A DNA stretch of 38,939 bases from Symbiobacterium sp. (lineage in GTDB: Bacteria > Bacillota > Sulfobacillia > DUSP01 > DYEP01): positions 1-38,939 of the forward strand of contig DYEP01000226.1 of the NCBI GenBank assembly GCA_020725675.1, in the 5' to 3' direction. The position numbers were made by a program, and so were the translations under genes. The notes under the pieces are model-generated. The model searched no databases and was not told the origin of the DNA. It saw nothing but the letters and a program-made list of their open reading frames with translations. Below, one piece after another: positions 26,214-37,146 of the stretch. Each line of letters begins with the position of its first letter. Within the stretch, counting starts at the first letter, position 1.

Positions 26214-28842
26214 CGTTCGTCTCCTGTCCTTGACAGACAAAGATATAGGGGCATCGCGAGCAGTTGCCCGGTTTGGAGGGCCGGGCCGGGAAACTGCCAG
26301 AAAAGATCTCTTGGGAAACTTTACACATCTCCTCAAGCGCCTGTTCCATCTGCGCCGGTGTGATACTGAATGCCCCCCTGTCCTGTCCGATCCAGATCTC
26401 TCGGACAAAGGGCGTGCCATGGCGGGTTATGTTTTCAAGCTGGATGACGCTCACACAAACGGGATGATAGCCGAGCCGTGACGCCGCCAGGTAATACAAC
26501 GGAAGCTGGAAGTCCTCGGGGGACCAGTTCTCATCGCCATCGCCCATAAACTGCCTGATAAGCGCCTTCTCCGAAGCATTACTGCTGCCCGTCTTATAAT
26601 CCAAGACAACAGCTTCTCCTCCGGGCAACAGATCAATCCTGTCTATTCTGCCAGTATATGTATACCCGAGGTGTGATACCTCAAATACCTGCTCGAGCGA
26701 TGCAAATGTCCGCTCGGAGCACCACCTATATGCCAAAGGTGTGTAGCTTTCCAGCACCTGCATCAGCCTGTGGCGCAGACGGTTCACAATAAGTGCGCTG
26801 TCGATCCGCATTCCAGCTACAGTCTGCTCCAGCAAAAGCAGCGCCAATTCCCGGACCTCATTCGCGCTCGTGCAATGCTTAAGTTCCGGGCTTTGATGAA
26901 GCAGGAACAGACATTTGTGAACAGCTTCACCAAAACTGAGGGCATGATGCGGTGCCACATCCAGCCTGAGTACTCGCTGGTAGAAGAATTTTCGAGGGCA
27001 CTGCAAATACGCTCTGATACTGGAGGCGGACAACTTGAAGTTATCTGGCAGTATCACCCTGTCATCTTCGTACAGAGCAGCAGCAACAGCTCTGTCCGCC
27101 AAAGCGGGCGTTGTCCGCTTCGGCACCCCATTTGGTAAGGCCGCAGTCACAGCTGGAGCAGGCAAGTATGGGGAAGGTGACTCCTCATGGAGCCCGTCAT
27201 AGCTTCGTGCATAGCTGATGTGGGAATGCCTGCCCGCGTTCAGCAAACCACTGAACAGGAGAGCACGGTGCTTGAGGAACTGTTCCTGGTCGGTACTGGG
27301 GTGTGGAGGTATTCTCAGGAGCGCGCAGAGCGCGTTCTGGCTATGCCTTTCAAGGATGTATATACCCTTTCTTCTGCCGGGATACACCCTTAGCACTGCA
27401 GCAGGTATGAAAATATGCTCGAAGTACCGACCTACCGCATCTCCGGGACGAATGAAGCAAACGCCTTGCCCTGAGGCAGTACGCATGTGCGGAGCAAAGT
27501 ACCTGATGCCGTACTCTATCTCCTCAGAAAACCTGCCAAGGTCTTTTTCTCCAGTCAGCACCTGTATCTGTACTCCCATTTCCGTGATGATGTTAAGCTG
27601 CTGAAAGTACGCGGGAGCGTCCTTCTGGTTCTGGCACCACCTCAATAGGTGCTCATAGTTAGTCACCCTAAATAGAGCCTCGAGTGGGTCGTCAAACGGG
27701 TCTGACAACAGTGATACCAGGGAGCGGGCCCGCTCATATCCAGCATGATCCCTGAACATGTGTCTGTCAATGAATTCCCTTATACCCCTGGTACCTGCAC
27801 AATACTGAATCCTTTTTACGTCGATGGAGTTGATGCCTACAACAGGCGAAGATAACGCCCTTACCAGAGATTCGTCATCTCCCTGCATAGCGCGCAGGCA
27901 ATCCAGCACAAATGCCAAACATAGACCTTTGGGCCCCGGATCGACGGCATCATTTCTGGGCACGCCGAACATATCCAGGTACTGCCTAATGAGCCTGTCC
28001 ACCGAAAGCCCTGAAATCACTATGGCCACCTTGTCCGGACTCACCCCGTCAGATACCAGGGTCTTCACACTGTCTGCAAGCCAGAGTGCTTCATCATTGC
28101 CCGAATCCAGTGAGACTACCTGGGGCGGATCGTAAGCAACTGTGCCCTGGGTAGTGTGAGCACAGGAGTGGATGATGAACGAGCAATCTCCTGCAATAGA
28201 AGTGGCTGCTTCAACGACCGGTGCAGGTTGTCGTTCAGGTTCAACTATGACCTTCAGCATAAATTCGGGCAGGGTAATATGCTTCATATCAACGGTTCGC
28301 AGCATCCTGGGAAGGTCCGAGAACCCGACACTCCCCCTGCGGTGTATCTCTGCGTCATATTCGGTATAGATGCGAGCAACGTCAAGGATCTTAGGTGAGC
28401 GGATCTTCGTTGCCATTTTCATAAACTGCCCCGGCTCTACTGCGTTTTCCCTGAGGTGATTGAATAGGCTCAGCATACCATCGACCGCTCCGCGAGTATT
28501 ACACACCGAAGCAAGCTCACTCTTGTAAGCGAAGGAGCGCACCACATGGCGAAGCAGGATCCACTCCCGCCAACCCTCCAAAAGAGCCGGTTCCCTGCCG
28601 GCCTTCCTCAGAAGTTTTATTACCAACCCGTCGTACGTCAGGTTCCAGTCCTCACCGTAGGCACCTGGCAGCACGTTACTGAGAACTTCAGAAAAACGTT
28701 CCCGGTAAGCCCGGCTGGGAGAGACGATGAATACTTGCTCGCGACGGGCGCCACGGGCAGCTGCGTGCTCCAGTAGCCGCCGGACTTCCGGGACTACATC
28801 AGCACCCAGTTTGATTGACAGTGAGGTCATGTGTTGGGTCAT
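26206..28842 (-). CDS. AddB-like PD-(D/E)XK nuclease protein with Fe-S cysteines
   Basis: No Walker A; QCPRKFFYQR, GRIDRIDLLPGGEAVVLDYKTGSS, CSRCPYIFVC; short overlap with the helicase gene. Confidence 0.87.
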   Translation of the reverse strand: MTQHMTSLSIKLGADVVPEVRRLLEHAAARGARREQVFIVSPSRAYRERFSEVLSNVLPGAYGEDWNLTYDGLVIKLLRKAGREPALLEGWREWILLRHVVRSFAYKSELASVCNTRGAVDGMLSLFNHLRENAVEPGQFMKMATKIRSPKILDVARIYTEYDAEIHRRGSVGFSDLPRMLRTVDMKHITLPEFMLKVIVEPERQPAPVVEAATSIAGDCSFIIHSCAHTTQGTVAYDPPQVVSLDSGNDEALWLADSVKTLVSDGVSPDKVAIVISGLSVDRLIRQYLDMFGVPRNDAVDPGPKGLCLAFVLDCLRAMQGDDESLVRALSSPVVGINSIDVKRIQYCAGTRGIREFIDRHMFRDHAGYERARSLVSLLSDPFDDPLEALFRVTNYEHLLRWCQNQKDAPAYFQQLNIITEMGVQIQVLTGEKDLGRFSEEIEYGIRYFAPHMRTASGQGVCFIRPGDAVGRYFEHIFIPAAVLRVYPGRRKGIYILERHSQNALCALLRIPPHPSTDQEQFLKHRALLFSGLLNAGRHSHISYARSYDGLHEESPSPYLPAPAVTAALPNGVPKRTTPALADRAVAAALYEDDRVILPDNFKLSASSIRAYLQCPRKFFYQRVLRLDVAPHHALSFGEAVHKCLFLLHQSPELKHCTSANEVRELALLLLEQTVAGMRIDSALIVNRLRHRLMQVLESYTPLAYRWCSERTFASLEQVFEVSHLGYTYTGRIDRIDLLPGGEAVVLDYKTGSSNASEKALIRQFMGDGDENWSPEDFQLPLYYLAASRLGYHPVCVSVIQLENITRHGTPFVREIWIGQDRGAFSITPAQMEQALEEMCKVSQEIFSGSFPARPSKPGNCSRCPYIFVCQGQETNDE

Positions 28843-28940
28843 GCTCGAATTCCCTTTTCCGCCGGTTTCTATGTATACTGTTTACATTCCTCATTCTCCC
28901 GTCATTACCTCCCGCTCTCCGCTACTTTGATAGGGGGGCA

Positions 28941-29537
28941 TTACTCACACTTTATCAAGTGCAGGATGTTAGCGAAGACTTTGGGCCCTATGCCGGACAC
29001 CTTCATCAGATCTTCTGCACGGCTAAAGGGTCCAGACTTCTCGCGGTATTCGACGATCCGTTGGGCAATGGCAGGGCCGATTCCCGGTAGCGACTGGAGC
29101 TGTGCTGCAGTAGCTGTGTTGATATTTATCAGGACCTTCCCTTCCCCTTCTTTGATCTCTGAAAGCCAGGGCACCCGAATGCGCTGACCGTCAGATAACT
29201 TGGCAGCGAGGTTCAGATGTTCATCTGCGGCCCCTTCGGCAAACCCTCCTGCTGCCTGGATTGCGTCGACTACCCTGCTACCGTCCGGCAGTTCATATAC
29301 ACCAGGTGACATCACAGCGCCCGTGACGTGCACCACAATATTTGACGGCATGCGTGGGGCCTGAACCGGCTCAGGGTGCTTTATCGATTCTTGACAATTT
29401 AGGCCCTGAAACTGAGAGAAGTATACAAAGATCGTAATCAACGCACACATAAGAAGAGCAAGCAGTGCAACGCGTTCCTGCTTGTCGAGAATTGACACGT
29501 TGACGTCACCTCTCTTCAGTAATTCGACACTTACCAT
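28941..29537 (-). CDS. comEA: Competence protein ComEA (SLBB plus helix-hairpin-helix)
   Basis: One TM; VVHVTGAVMSPGVYELPDGSRVVDAIQAAGG; ININTATAAQLQSLPGIGPAIAQRIVEYRE. Confidence 0.93.
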   Translation of the reverse strand: MVSVELLKRGDVNVSILDKQERVALLALLMCALITIFVYFSQFQGLNCQESIKHPEPVQAPRMPSNIVVHVTGAVMSPGVYELPDGSRVVDAIQAAGGFAEGAADEHLNLAAKLSDGQRIRVPWLSEIKEGEGKVLININTATAAQLQSLPGIGPAIAQRIVEYREKSGPFSRAEDLMKVSGIGPKVFANILHLIKCE

Positions 29538-29651
29538 ATTTTTCCTCCAACGCGGTCCCTACGTCCTTCCTCGAAAAACCATCTTTCATGTGGTACAATA
29601 GTTTCTGGTTGTTCAGATGGGGCGTTGTGTGAATGATAAGGGGTGATAGGC

Positions 29652-30428
29652 TTGTCGCTGTCGGATTATCACATTCACAGCACTTTTTCCGCAGATGGCT
29701 GTGATAGTATCGATCAAATCTGCGAGCAGGCTATTAACACGGGCCTTGAGGAAATCTGCATCACTGACCACTTCGATTTCGAGCCTGAAGATCTAGTGTA
29801 CCACCAGCTGGATGTCAAACAGTATATTGCTGCTATACAGTCTGCCAGGTCTAGGTACCCGTCGCTGTCAATAAGGGTCGGGGGCGAGTTCTGTTATCAG
29901 AGCTCAAGAAGGCATGAGATCGCAGAGAAAGTTCGGACCACGCCTCTTGACTTCGTCCTGGGCTCAGTCCATTACGTCGATGGCCGGCTGCTCTTGCCGA
30001 GCCAGTGTGCGGCGTCTCCGGTCAGAGTGTGGGCCCGGTACATAGAGGAAGCTACCTCGCTGGCTGGAGCGGGGTTGTTCGACGTGATGGCGCACCTTGA
30101 CCTTCCAAAAAGGTACATGCCCGCATCATGCCGTGTCGAGCCGGAAGCATTTGTTCCCGTATTGCAAAACCTAGTGGAGACAGGTACTGGCATAGAGATT
30201 AACGCCTCAGGGTTTCGTTCCGGCCTCGGAGAACCCCTCCCCTCCCTGGCACTGCTCAAAATGTATAGGTCGATGGGAGGAGAAGTGGTCACGGTGGGGT
30301 CAGATGCTCACCGAGCCATCCATGTAGGAAGTCATATTAAAGACTGCCTTGAGTTGGCAAAGGCTGCAGGCTTCACACACTACGCCCGGTTTGTAGAGCG
30401 CAGGATTCAGTGGGTAAAGATCGACTAG
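29652..30428 (+). CDS. PHP-domain histidinol-phosphatase-family protein
   Basis: DYHIHSTFSADG, EICITDHFDF, GSVHYVDG, VTVGSDAHRA. TTG at 29652 has better RBS spacing than GTG at 29643. Confidence 0.88.
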   Translation: MSLSDYHIHSTFSADGCDSIDQICEQAINTGLEEICITDHFDFEPEDLVYHQLDVKQYIAAIQSARSRYPSLSIRVGGEFCYQSSRRHEIAEKVRTTPLDFVLGSVHYVDGRLLLPSQCAASPVRVWARYIEEATSLAGAGLFDVMAHLDLPKRYMPASCRVEPEAFVPVLQNLVETGTGIEINASGFRSGLGEPLPSLALLKMYRSMGGEVVTVGSDAHRAIHVGSHIKDCLELAKAAGFTHYARFVERRIQWVKID

Positions 30429-30495
30429 ATCAGCGTCGGTCATCCAGATGGCTTTTTGTTACTCGCTATGGCAAAATGCTACAAAAGGAAATCCA

Positions 30496-30539
30496 GGGTA
30501 GAAGCAGGAATACCTTAACCACAAACCTGCTTGCTACCC
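30496..30539. terminator. Hairpin between the convergent PHP and leuS genes
   Basis: GGGTAGAAGCAGG ... CCTGCTTGCTACCC; interrupted 12-bp stem, 17-nt loop. Confidence 0.35.
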
Positions 30540-30587
30540 ATGGCATATCACCCTTCGAGCGTCTCTGGTTTCCCAAGACCCGCAGGT

Positions 30588-33038
30588 TCAGATGTCTGAG
30601 AGTCCGGCGTCCCTTGCAACGATGTTCACCAGCCGTCCCGGTACGCATACGACCTTGACGATGTTCTTTCCCTCAAGCTGCCGCTTGACCCTTTCAAGGT
30701 TCAATACTGCCTCGCGGATTCTGTCTTCTTCCATATCTCTGGGCAGATCCACCCGGTCCCGGACCCTGCCATTGATCTGCACAGCAAGCGTAACCACTTC
30801 ATCGACCACGGCATCTGGATCGTACGACGGCCATTCCTGTGCGTGAACGCTGCCCTCGTACCCCAGCGTCTCCCACAGCTCCTCAGCCAGATGCGGACAG
30901 AATGGCGCAAGGAGAAGGCTTAGCGTCCGTAACGCTTGCCTCATGGTCTCGGTAGGGGCATCCTCCTGGTACATCGTGTTTACCATTTCCATGATAGCGC
31001 TAATTGCCGTGTTAAAATTGAAGCGTTCGGATATGTCCTCGGTGACCTTCTTAATGGTCTTGTGCATGACCCGGTACAATCTCTCAGAAGTACCCAAAAA
31101 AACTTGAGACTTGTACTTGAGCGCGAGGCGCCACACCCTGTTTATGAACCTCCAGGCGCCCTCAGCACCAGAGTCGCTCCACTCAAGCTCTTTCTCGGGA
31201 GGCGCGGCGAACAGGATAAACAGGCGAGTGGTATCCGCGCCGTACTTCTTCATAATATCGTCGGGGGCTACTATGTTCCCCTTCGATTTGGACATCACTT
31301 CTCCGTCCCTCAACACCATCCCTTGCGTAAGAAGGTTTGTGAACGGTTCAATGAACTTCACATAACCCTGGTCATACAGCACCTTTACAAAAAACCTGGA
31401 GTACAAAAGGTGCAGCACAGCGTGCTCAATTCCGCCCGTATACTGGTCAACTGGCATCCAGTAGTTCACGTCTTCCCGATCGAATGCCGCCTTGTCGGTA
31501 AAAGGGGAAGTGTATCTAAGGTAGTACCAGGACGAACATATGAACGTGTCCATTGTATCCGTTTCGCGCCGTGCAGGGCCACCGCAACCCGGACATTTGG
31601 TCTTTACAAACTCGCTGACTTCTGCTAGTGGCGAAATGCCAGAAGGCGTAAACGCCACATCATCAGGAAGCAACACGGGCAGTTCTTCTTCGGGAACAGG
31701 GACTATGCCACAGCTATCACAGTACACAACTGGTATGGGAGCGCCCCAGTAGCGTTGACGCGACACGAGCCAATCGCGAAGGCGGTAGTTTACTGTCCTT
31801 TTGCCGATACCCTTTTCCTCAATGAACTTCGCGATACGCTCCTTGCCTTCTTCACTGGACAGGCCGTCATATTCGCCCGAATTGACCATTATGCCTGGCT
31901 CCACATACACTGCATCGGTTTCCCGGGCTTCCTTCACCCCATCATGCGGTATAATAACCACGCGCATAGGCAGTCCAAACTGCCTTGCGAACTCATAATC
32001 CCTCGAATCGTGGCTAGGAACCCCCATAACCGCCCCCGTGCCGTACTCCATCAGCACGTAATTCGCTATCCATATAGGCACCTCTTCCCCGGAGATCGGG
32101 TTGATGGCGTGTGCCCCAATGAACATGCCTTCACGTTCAGTCTCGGTAGAAGTCCTATCGAGCTCGCTCATTTTGCCCACACGCTCTACAAATTTGGCCA
32201 CTTCGTCTTCAAGCGGCGTGCCCCGGGTCAACCGTGCTACCAGGGGATGCTCAGGCGCCAGGACCATGAACGTCACGCCGAATATAGTATCGTGCCGAGT
32301 AGTGAAAACAGTAATGGGGTCCCCTGTCTCCTTTACGGTGAAGGTGATCTCTACCCCCTCCGAACGTCCGATCCAGTTCTCTTGCATCACGCGAACCCGG
32401 GAAGGCCAGCCTTCCAAGAGACTTAGGTCCCGGAGCAACCGCTCGGCATAATCAGTAATCTTGAAAAACCACTGGTCCAGCTCTCTCTTTTCTATCACGC
32501 TCTTGCAGCGCCAGCACTTGCCGGATTCTACCTGTTCATTGGCAAGCACAGTGGCACAACCAGGACACCAGTTCACTGCAGATTTCTTTTTGTAGGCCAG
32601 TCCGGTTTTATACATAAGCAGGAACAACCACTGGGTCCACTTATAATACTCTGGGGAGCAGGTGGTTACTTCCCGGGTCCAATCATAGCTCATCCCCAGC
32701 AATTTGAGTTGTCTCTTCATGTTAGCGATGTTTGCGTACGTCCACTTGGCAGGATGGATACCGTGCTTTATGGCCGCATTTTCCGCAGGCAGGCCAAACG
32801 CATCCCAGCCCATTGGGTGGAGAACATTAAACCCATTCATACGCTTAAACCGGGCGATAACATCTCCGATGCTGTAGTTGCGGACATGTCCCATGTGTAG
32901 ATCCCCTGAAGGGTACGGAAACATTTCGAGGCAATAGTACTTGGGCGCATCTGTTCTACAAGTCCTATATGCTGAGTCTTTTTCCCATTTCTCCTGCCAC
33001 TTCTTTTCCACCGATGCAAAATCAAAGCGTTCTTCCAT
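30588..33038 (-). CDS. leuS: Leucyl-tRNA synthetase
   Basis: [33 protein letters not shown]; start set at [18 protein letters not shown]. Confidence 0.97.
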   Translation of the reverse strand: MEERFDFASVEKKWQEKWEKDSAYRTCRTDAPKYYCLEMFPYPSGDLHMGHVRNYSIGDVIARFKRMNGFNVLHPMGWDAFGLPAENAAIKHGIHPAKWTYANIANMKRQLKLLGMSYDWTREVTTCSPEYYKWTQWLFLLMYKTGLAYKKKSAVNWCPGCATVLANEQVESGKCWRCKSVIEKRELDQWFFKITDYAERLLRDLSLLEGWPSRVRVMQENWIGRSEGVEITFTVKETGDPITVFTTRHDTIFGVTFMVLAPEHPLVARLTRGTPLEDEVAKFVERVGKMSELDRTSTETEREGMFIGAHAINPISGEEVPIWIANYVLMEYGTGAVMGVPSHDSRDYEFARQFGLPMRVVIIPHDGVKEARETDAVYVEPGIMVNSGEYDGLSSEEGKERIAKFIEEKGIGKRTVNYRLRDWLVSRQRYWGAPIPVVYCDSCGIVPVPEEELPVLLPDDVAFTPSGISPLAEVSEFVKTKCPGCGGPARRETDTMDTFICSSWYYLRYTSPFTDKAAFDREDVNYWMPVDQYTGGIEHAVLHLLYSRFFVKVLYDQGYVKFIEPFTNLLTQGMVLRDGEVMSKSKGNIVAPDDIMKKYGADTTRLFILFAAPPEKELEWSDSGAEGAWRFINRVWRLALKYKSQVFLGTSERLYRVMHKTIKKVTEDISERFNFNTAISAIMEMVNTMYQEDAPTETMRQALRTLSLLLAPFCPHLAEELWETLGYEGSVHAQEWPSYDPDAVVDEVVTLAVQINGRVRDRVDLPRDMEEDRIREAVLNLERVKRQLEGKNIVKVVCVPGRLVNIVARDAGLSDI

Positions 33039-33201
33039 TTCGGGGCCTCCCTTAGGTCTGTAACGATGTTGAAACCTTCCCCCTGCAAGTAATATTGGCA
33101 ACCCTGGTAAACGTTGATGCAAAGATTACTCACGAGCAATGCCACTACACATCACTTAACTGTAGAATAGTAGATCAGCCTACTTCCGTCAACGGGGCGT
33201 T

Positions 33202-33227
33202 AAAAAGTGCTCCTGACGGAGCACCTT
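33202..33227 (-). terminator. Rho-independent terminator of the aminotransferase gene
   Basis: Minus strand: GGTGCTCC-GTCA-GGAGCACTTTTTA. Confidence 0.8.
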
Positions 33228-33251
33228 TACACTGCATGTTATCAATCCATG

Positions 33252-34526
33252 CTATTTTACAGGATACCTTGTCCTTACCACGTCGAGTGCTTCCCCTATG
33301 GCATTTAACGCATACTCGAGGTCTTCGGCCGTATGGCGATAGCAGATATACCAGTGGTGGTATGGTTGAATGAATAGGTTCCTTCTGATGGTCTGGGTGT
33401 AAAAACACTCCCGACGCTCCTTATACAGGTTATCCACCTTGTCAAACGTGATGAACGGCATGGGAGGAATACCGGACACTGTTGCGGGAACGCCCGAGTC
33501 TTTGACGATCTCATTCAGCCTATCCAGGAATCGCTGGCCACGAACCCAGATATCGTCGATTACCTTATCCCGCTCCAGGATATCTATGCATTTCATTGCG
33601 GCGACCATCTCAAGGCTGTTCGGGAAGAAAGTGGAGCTGATGAACACCTTTTTCTCCGCCACCTTCATGATCTCTGCCTTGCCGACGCAGGCGCTGATAG
33701 CATACCCGTTTGCCATGGCCTTACCTATCGTAGTAAGGTCCGGAGTGACTCCATAACGCTCCTGGGCTCCCCCGAGGGCGACCCGAAAGCCGGTACGAAT
33801 CTCGTCAAAGATCAGTACCGCCTCGTACCTATCAGCAAGTTCACGAACCCCTTCTAAGTAACCCTTGGGGGGAGCCATAACAGGCATTGCCAACGGGTGA
33901 CCTACCGGGGTGATGATAATAGCAGCCACCTCGCCACGGTTTTCCTCAAGTGCCTTTTCGAGGGCATCGAGGTCGCCATATGGGAACTCGATGGTTAACC
34001 TCCTTACTTCCTCTGGCACTCCCCCGTGTACTTCAACACACCAGTCGTGCCAGCCATGGTAACCACAGCGTAGGATCTTGGGCTTATCAGTATAGCCTCG
34101 GGCAATTCGAACCGCGACTCCTGTTGCATCTGATCCTGTTTTCACTAAAATGGCCATTTCAGCACAGGGCAGCAGTTGGATTAGCCTTGCCTCCAGTTCG
34201 TTCTGGATGGGCTGTACCAGGGAAAAACAAAATCCCTTATCCATCTGTTCGATTACGGCCTGGTTGATCTCAGGCTCGTTGTAGCCGATGATTATGGGGC
34301 CATAGCCACAGAGCATGTCAATGTAGTCATTCCCATCGACATCGATGATGTGCCCTCCATAACCCCGTTCAATAAAGATGGGGTATTCCCCTGGTACGAA
34401 GTTATAAGGGCGCCTGATACCCATAAGACCGCCTGGTGAAAGTTTCTGAGCCTCCTCGAACATCTGAAGCGACTTCTTCAGCTGAAGTTTAGGCTTGTCT
34501 GCCACGACTCTTACCCGCCTTTCCAC
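33252..34526 (-). CDS. Class III aminotransferase (glutamate-1-semialdehyde 2,1-aminomutase-like)
   Basis: GGHIIDVDGNDYIDMLCGYGPIIIGY, VKTGSDATGVAVRIARGYTDKPKILRCGYHGWHDW, LIFDEIRTGFR. Confidence 0.9.
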   Translation of the reverse strand: MERRVRVVADKPKLQLKKSLQMFEEAQKLSPGGLMGIRRPYNFVPGEYPIFIERGYGGHIIDVDGNDYIDMLCGYGPIIIGYNEPEINQAVIEQMDKGFCFSLVQPIQNELEARLIQLLPCAEMAILVKTGSDATGVAVRIARGYTDKPKILRCGYHGWHDWCVEVHGGVPEEVRRLTIEFPYGDLDALEKALEENRGEVAAIIITPVGHPLAMPVMAPPKGYLEGVRELADRYEAVLIFDEIRTGFRVALGGAQERYGVTPDLTTIGKAMANGYAISACVGKAEIMKVAEKKVFISSTFFPNSLEMVAAMKCIDILERDKVIDDIWVRGQRFLDRLNEIVKDSGVPATVSGIPPMPFITFDKVDNLYKERRECFYTQTIRRNLFIQPYHHWYICYRHTAEDLEYALNAIGEALDVVRTRYPVK

Positions 34527-34844
34527 AGGGAGAATTCGATGACCGCAAAAAGTCTGCCGGTCAAATTCGTCCTCTCGGACACACTGTTTTCCGACTTATT
34601 ACATTCGTCATATCGTTTGTTTTTCCTGGTTGGTACACAGGATCTAAGTAATAACAGGCATAGGCTTGAAGCACTGTACCTCTTGACAGTGCAATGTCTT
34701 GAAAACGGTCCGGGATATAGGCTCGATTCTCATGGATGGAGTATATCCATCCGTATTTTGGGCCCGAAGCGTCGATCACTACGCGTAATCGTACGGTCGC
34801 ACTGCCTTCTACTAAACAAGAGGCGCTTTGATTCCTGAGAACAG

Positions 34845-34876
34845 AAAACGGGGACCCGTCTTGACGGGCCCCCCGG
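34845..34876 (-). terminator. Terminator downstream of cstA
   Basis: Minus strand: CGGGGGGCCCGTCAAGACGGGTCCCCGTTTTC. Confidence 0.7.
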
Positions 34877-34904
34877 GAAGCACAGATGTATGTTCAGGTT
34901 CTGA

Positions 34905-36557
34905 CTATGCTGACTTGGATAGGCCAAACTCCGCCTTTTTCTTTGACCAGGTCTGGAAGCCAAGTATGATCACACCCAGGCCGCACAGGAACACGATAGC
35001 CCCTATCACGACCAGCAGGTAGGAACCTTTGGGCAGATAGTCAAAGAAGATGCTCCATAGCATTGCAGCCATAGAGCTGACCGCCATGATAATGCATGGT
35101 ATCAGATAGTGAAGCGTCGGTTTCCTCTGTATCAGAAGGAACACCGCGCATGCAAGCAGAGCCAGTGCAGCTAAGATCTGGTTACTGGCGCCGAACAGGG
35201 GCCAAAGTCTCATACCATATCCCGAACGGGCGAGAAAGATAATCACTAAGAACCCGGGTATGATAGAGATAGTCCTATCAGTTAAGAACTTGGGCAGCCC
35301 GAAGGTGTTCACGCTTTCAGCAAAGGCGATCCGTGTGAATCGCATTGCAGAGTCCAGAGTCGTCATGGCAAAGCTCTTTGCCACGACAGCCATGAAAGCA
35401 GCACCCAGCACTGGCGCCATGCCAAGGGGCACGAGCAAGGCAGACCCGCCCTCAGCCCAGACCTTAGCCCAGGCCGCCTTCCCCCAAGCACTATAGAACT
35501 CCTGGTACCCCACAGCACCGAGGCCGACCACAGCCGTAATCAGCGCGATGACGGCAAGATAACCCTCCCCAAGCATAGAACCGTAGCCAACAAACCTGGC
35601 GTCCAGTTCGTTCTTCAACTGCTTTGGTGTAGTTCCGCTACCCACTATGGAGTGCCATCCTGAAATGGCCCCGCAGGCTATGGTTATCATTACGAAAGGC
35701 CATATCGGCGGAGCTCCGGGCGCAGAGAGCCTGAGGGCCGGTGCAACAACCTGCCCACCGCCGGTGAATGTAAGCGCCAGTACGCCAAGCGTGCAGACAA
35801 CCAGCGCTATTACCAGCTGAATGCCATTTATGAAGTCTCTGGGTTGCACCAAGAGCCACACCGGCAAACGAGCAGCAATGAACATGTATGCGAGGAGAAT
35901 CCATACCCACTGGGTGTACGTTAGACGGAACGGATAGGCTACGCCGAGCCAAATAACACCGTACATAATTGCAACTGCTATGATAGATGCAAGCCACAAG
36001 TTTACCTTCCATTTATAACGGATCATACAGCCGATGATCATCGCCAGCGGTATTTCGATCCATACGGAGTACACTGCGGCCGGATAGCCTGCTGAAAGTG
36101 TGGCGATGACATGGACAAAAACCGCGGAGACCAGCACGAGCAGGAAGAAAACGACTACGTACATGATTTGCATCGCGCGCTTGCCCAATAGGTCCTGAAG
36201 GTAGTCGGCAATACCTCTTCCTTCATGCCTCAGGGATGTAACAAGCGCTCCGAAGTCATGCACTGCACCGATGAAGATTGTACCGAAAATGATCCAGAGT
36301 AGACCCGGCACCCAACCCCATATCGCGGCAACTACGGGACCGACTATGGGGGCTGCGCCAGCAATGGAAGTGAAATGGTGACCTGCTACTACTTCTTTTA
36401 CGGTAGGAACGAACTCGAACCCGTCTTCGTACTTTACCGCAGGAGTCACTCTGTCCGGATTTAGCTCCCAGATCTTTTCTGCAAGGTACTTGGCATAGAA
36501 CCGGTAGGCAAGGTAATAGAGGACAAGTGCCAAAACGACAAATGCCAAGGCGTTCAT
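34905..36557 (-). CDS. cstA: Carbon starvation protein CstA (peptide/pyruvate transporter family)
   Basis: AGHHFTSIAGAAPIVGPVVAAIWGWVPGLLWIIFGTIFIGAVHDF; multiple TMs. Confidence 0.95.
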   Translation of the reverse strand: MNALAFVVLALVLYYLAYRFYAKYLAEKIWELNPDRVTPAVKYEDGFEFVPTVKEVVAGHHFTSIAGAAPIVGPVVAAIWGWVPGLLWIIFGTIFIGAVHDFGALVTSLRHEGRGIADYLQDLLGKRAMQIMYVVVFFLLVLVSAVFVHVIATLSAGYPAAVYSVWIEIPLAMIIGCMIRYKWKVNLWLASIIAVAIMYGVIWLGVAYPFRLTYTQWVWILLAYMFIAARLPVWLLVQPRDFINGIQLVIALVVCTLGVLALTFTGGGQVVAPALRLSAPGAPPIWPFVMITIACGAISGWHSIVGSGTTPKQLKNELDARFVGYGSMLGEGYLAVIALITAVVGLGAVGYQEFYSAWGKAAWAKVWAEGGSALLVPLGMAPVLGAAFMAVVAKSFAMTTLDSAMRFTRIAFAESVNTFGLPKFLTDRTISIIPGFLVIIFLARSGYGMRLWPLFGASNQILAALALLACAVFLLIQRKPTLHYLIPCIIMAVSSMAAMLWSIFFDYLPKGSYLLVVIGAIVFLCGLGVIILGFQTWSKKKAEFGLSKSA

Positions 36558-37146
36558 TTTGCCATTTTGCCTCCTTAAGTATATTCGTTACCTACTGCCT
36601 TGGACGCGGTCACTACGAAACAGCGGGCTTTCCGTGCTATCTCACCTCCTTTATAGCGCGACTATTGAAGAAGCACTCACCTCCGTTTCTGAGCAATCAT
36701 ACCAATTATGTTATTCTACGGTTGGTTATGTGCCTCCTTCCATATTCCACTCAATTTTATTTCAATTCTTTGTCTATTGAATGATATATGCTTAAAGGAT
36801 AGTCACAATTCGACTATCACAACTGGAAAAGAAATTCCTTTCACTAATGTCTCTTAGAGAACTAGTGCCAGTTCCCCATAGGTTCGAAGATCATGGCACA
36901 TCCGAACACAACAAGTATAAGCCACCCCAGCAAAAGGTTGGATTTCCTCGGAGGCTAAGAGGAATGGTTCAGTATGTCCGCATAAGCAGACCTTCTAAGC
37001 TTTGTACGTCTAAACAAAGGTCATTCCTTCGGTGTGGGCGAACTGCAATGTCAGGAGTTGTCATGTCATTCCCTCAAGTACTACCGGGGTATACCCGGAT
37101 GTGGTAGCACTATCCAGTCATACCAACTGATGGGAGGTAAGTATAA

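Noticed and set aside
30936-32451. Several 100-230-aa plus-strand ORFs
   Set aside because: All are antisense to leuS, with no family motifs or translation signals.
33039-33201. Possible T-box leader upstream of leuS
   Set aside because: No AGGGTGGNACCGCG T-box sequence, and the gap after the upstream terminator is too short for a usual T-box.
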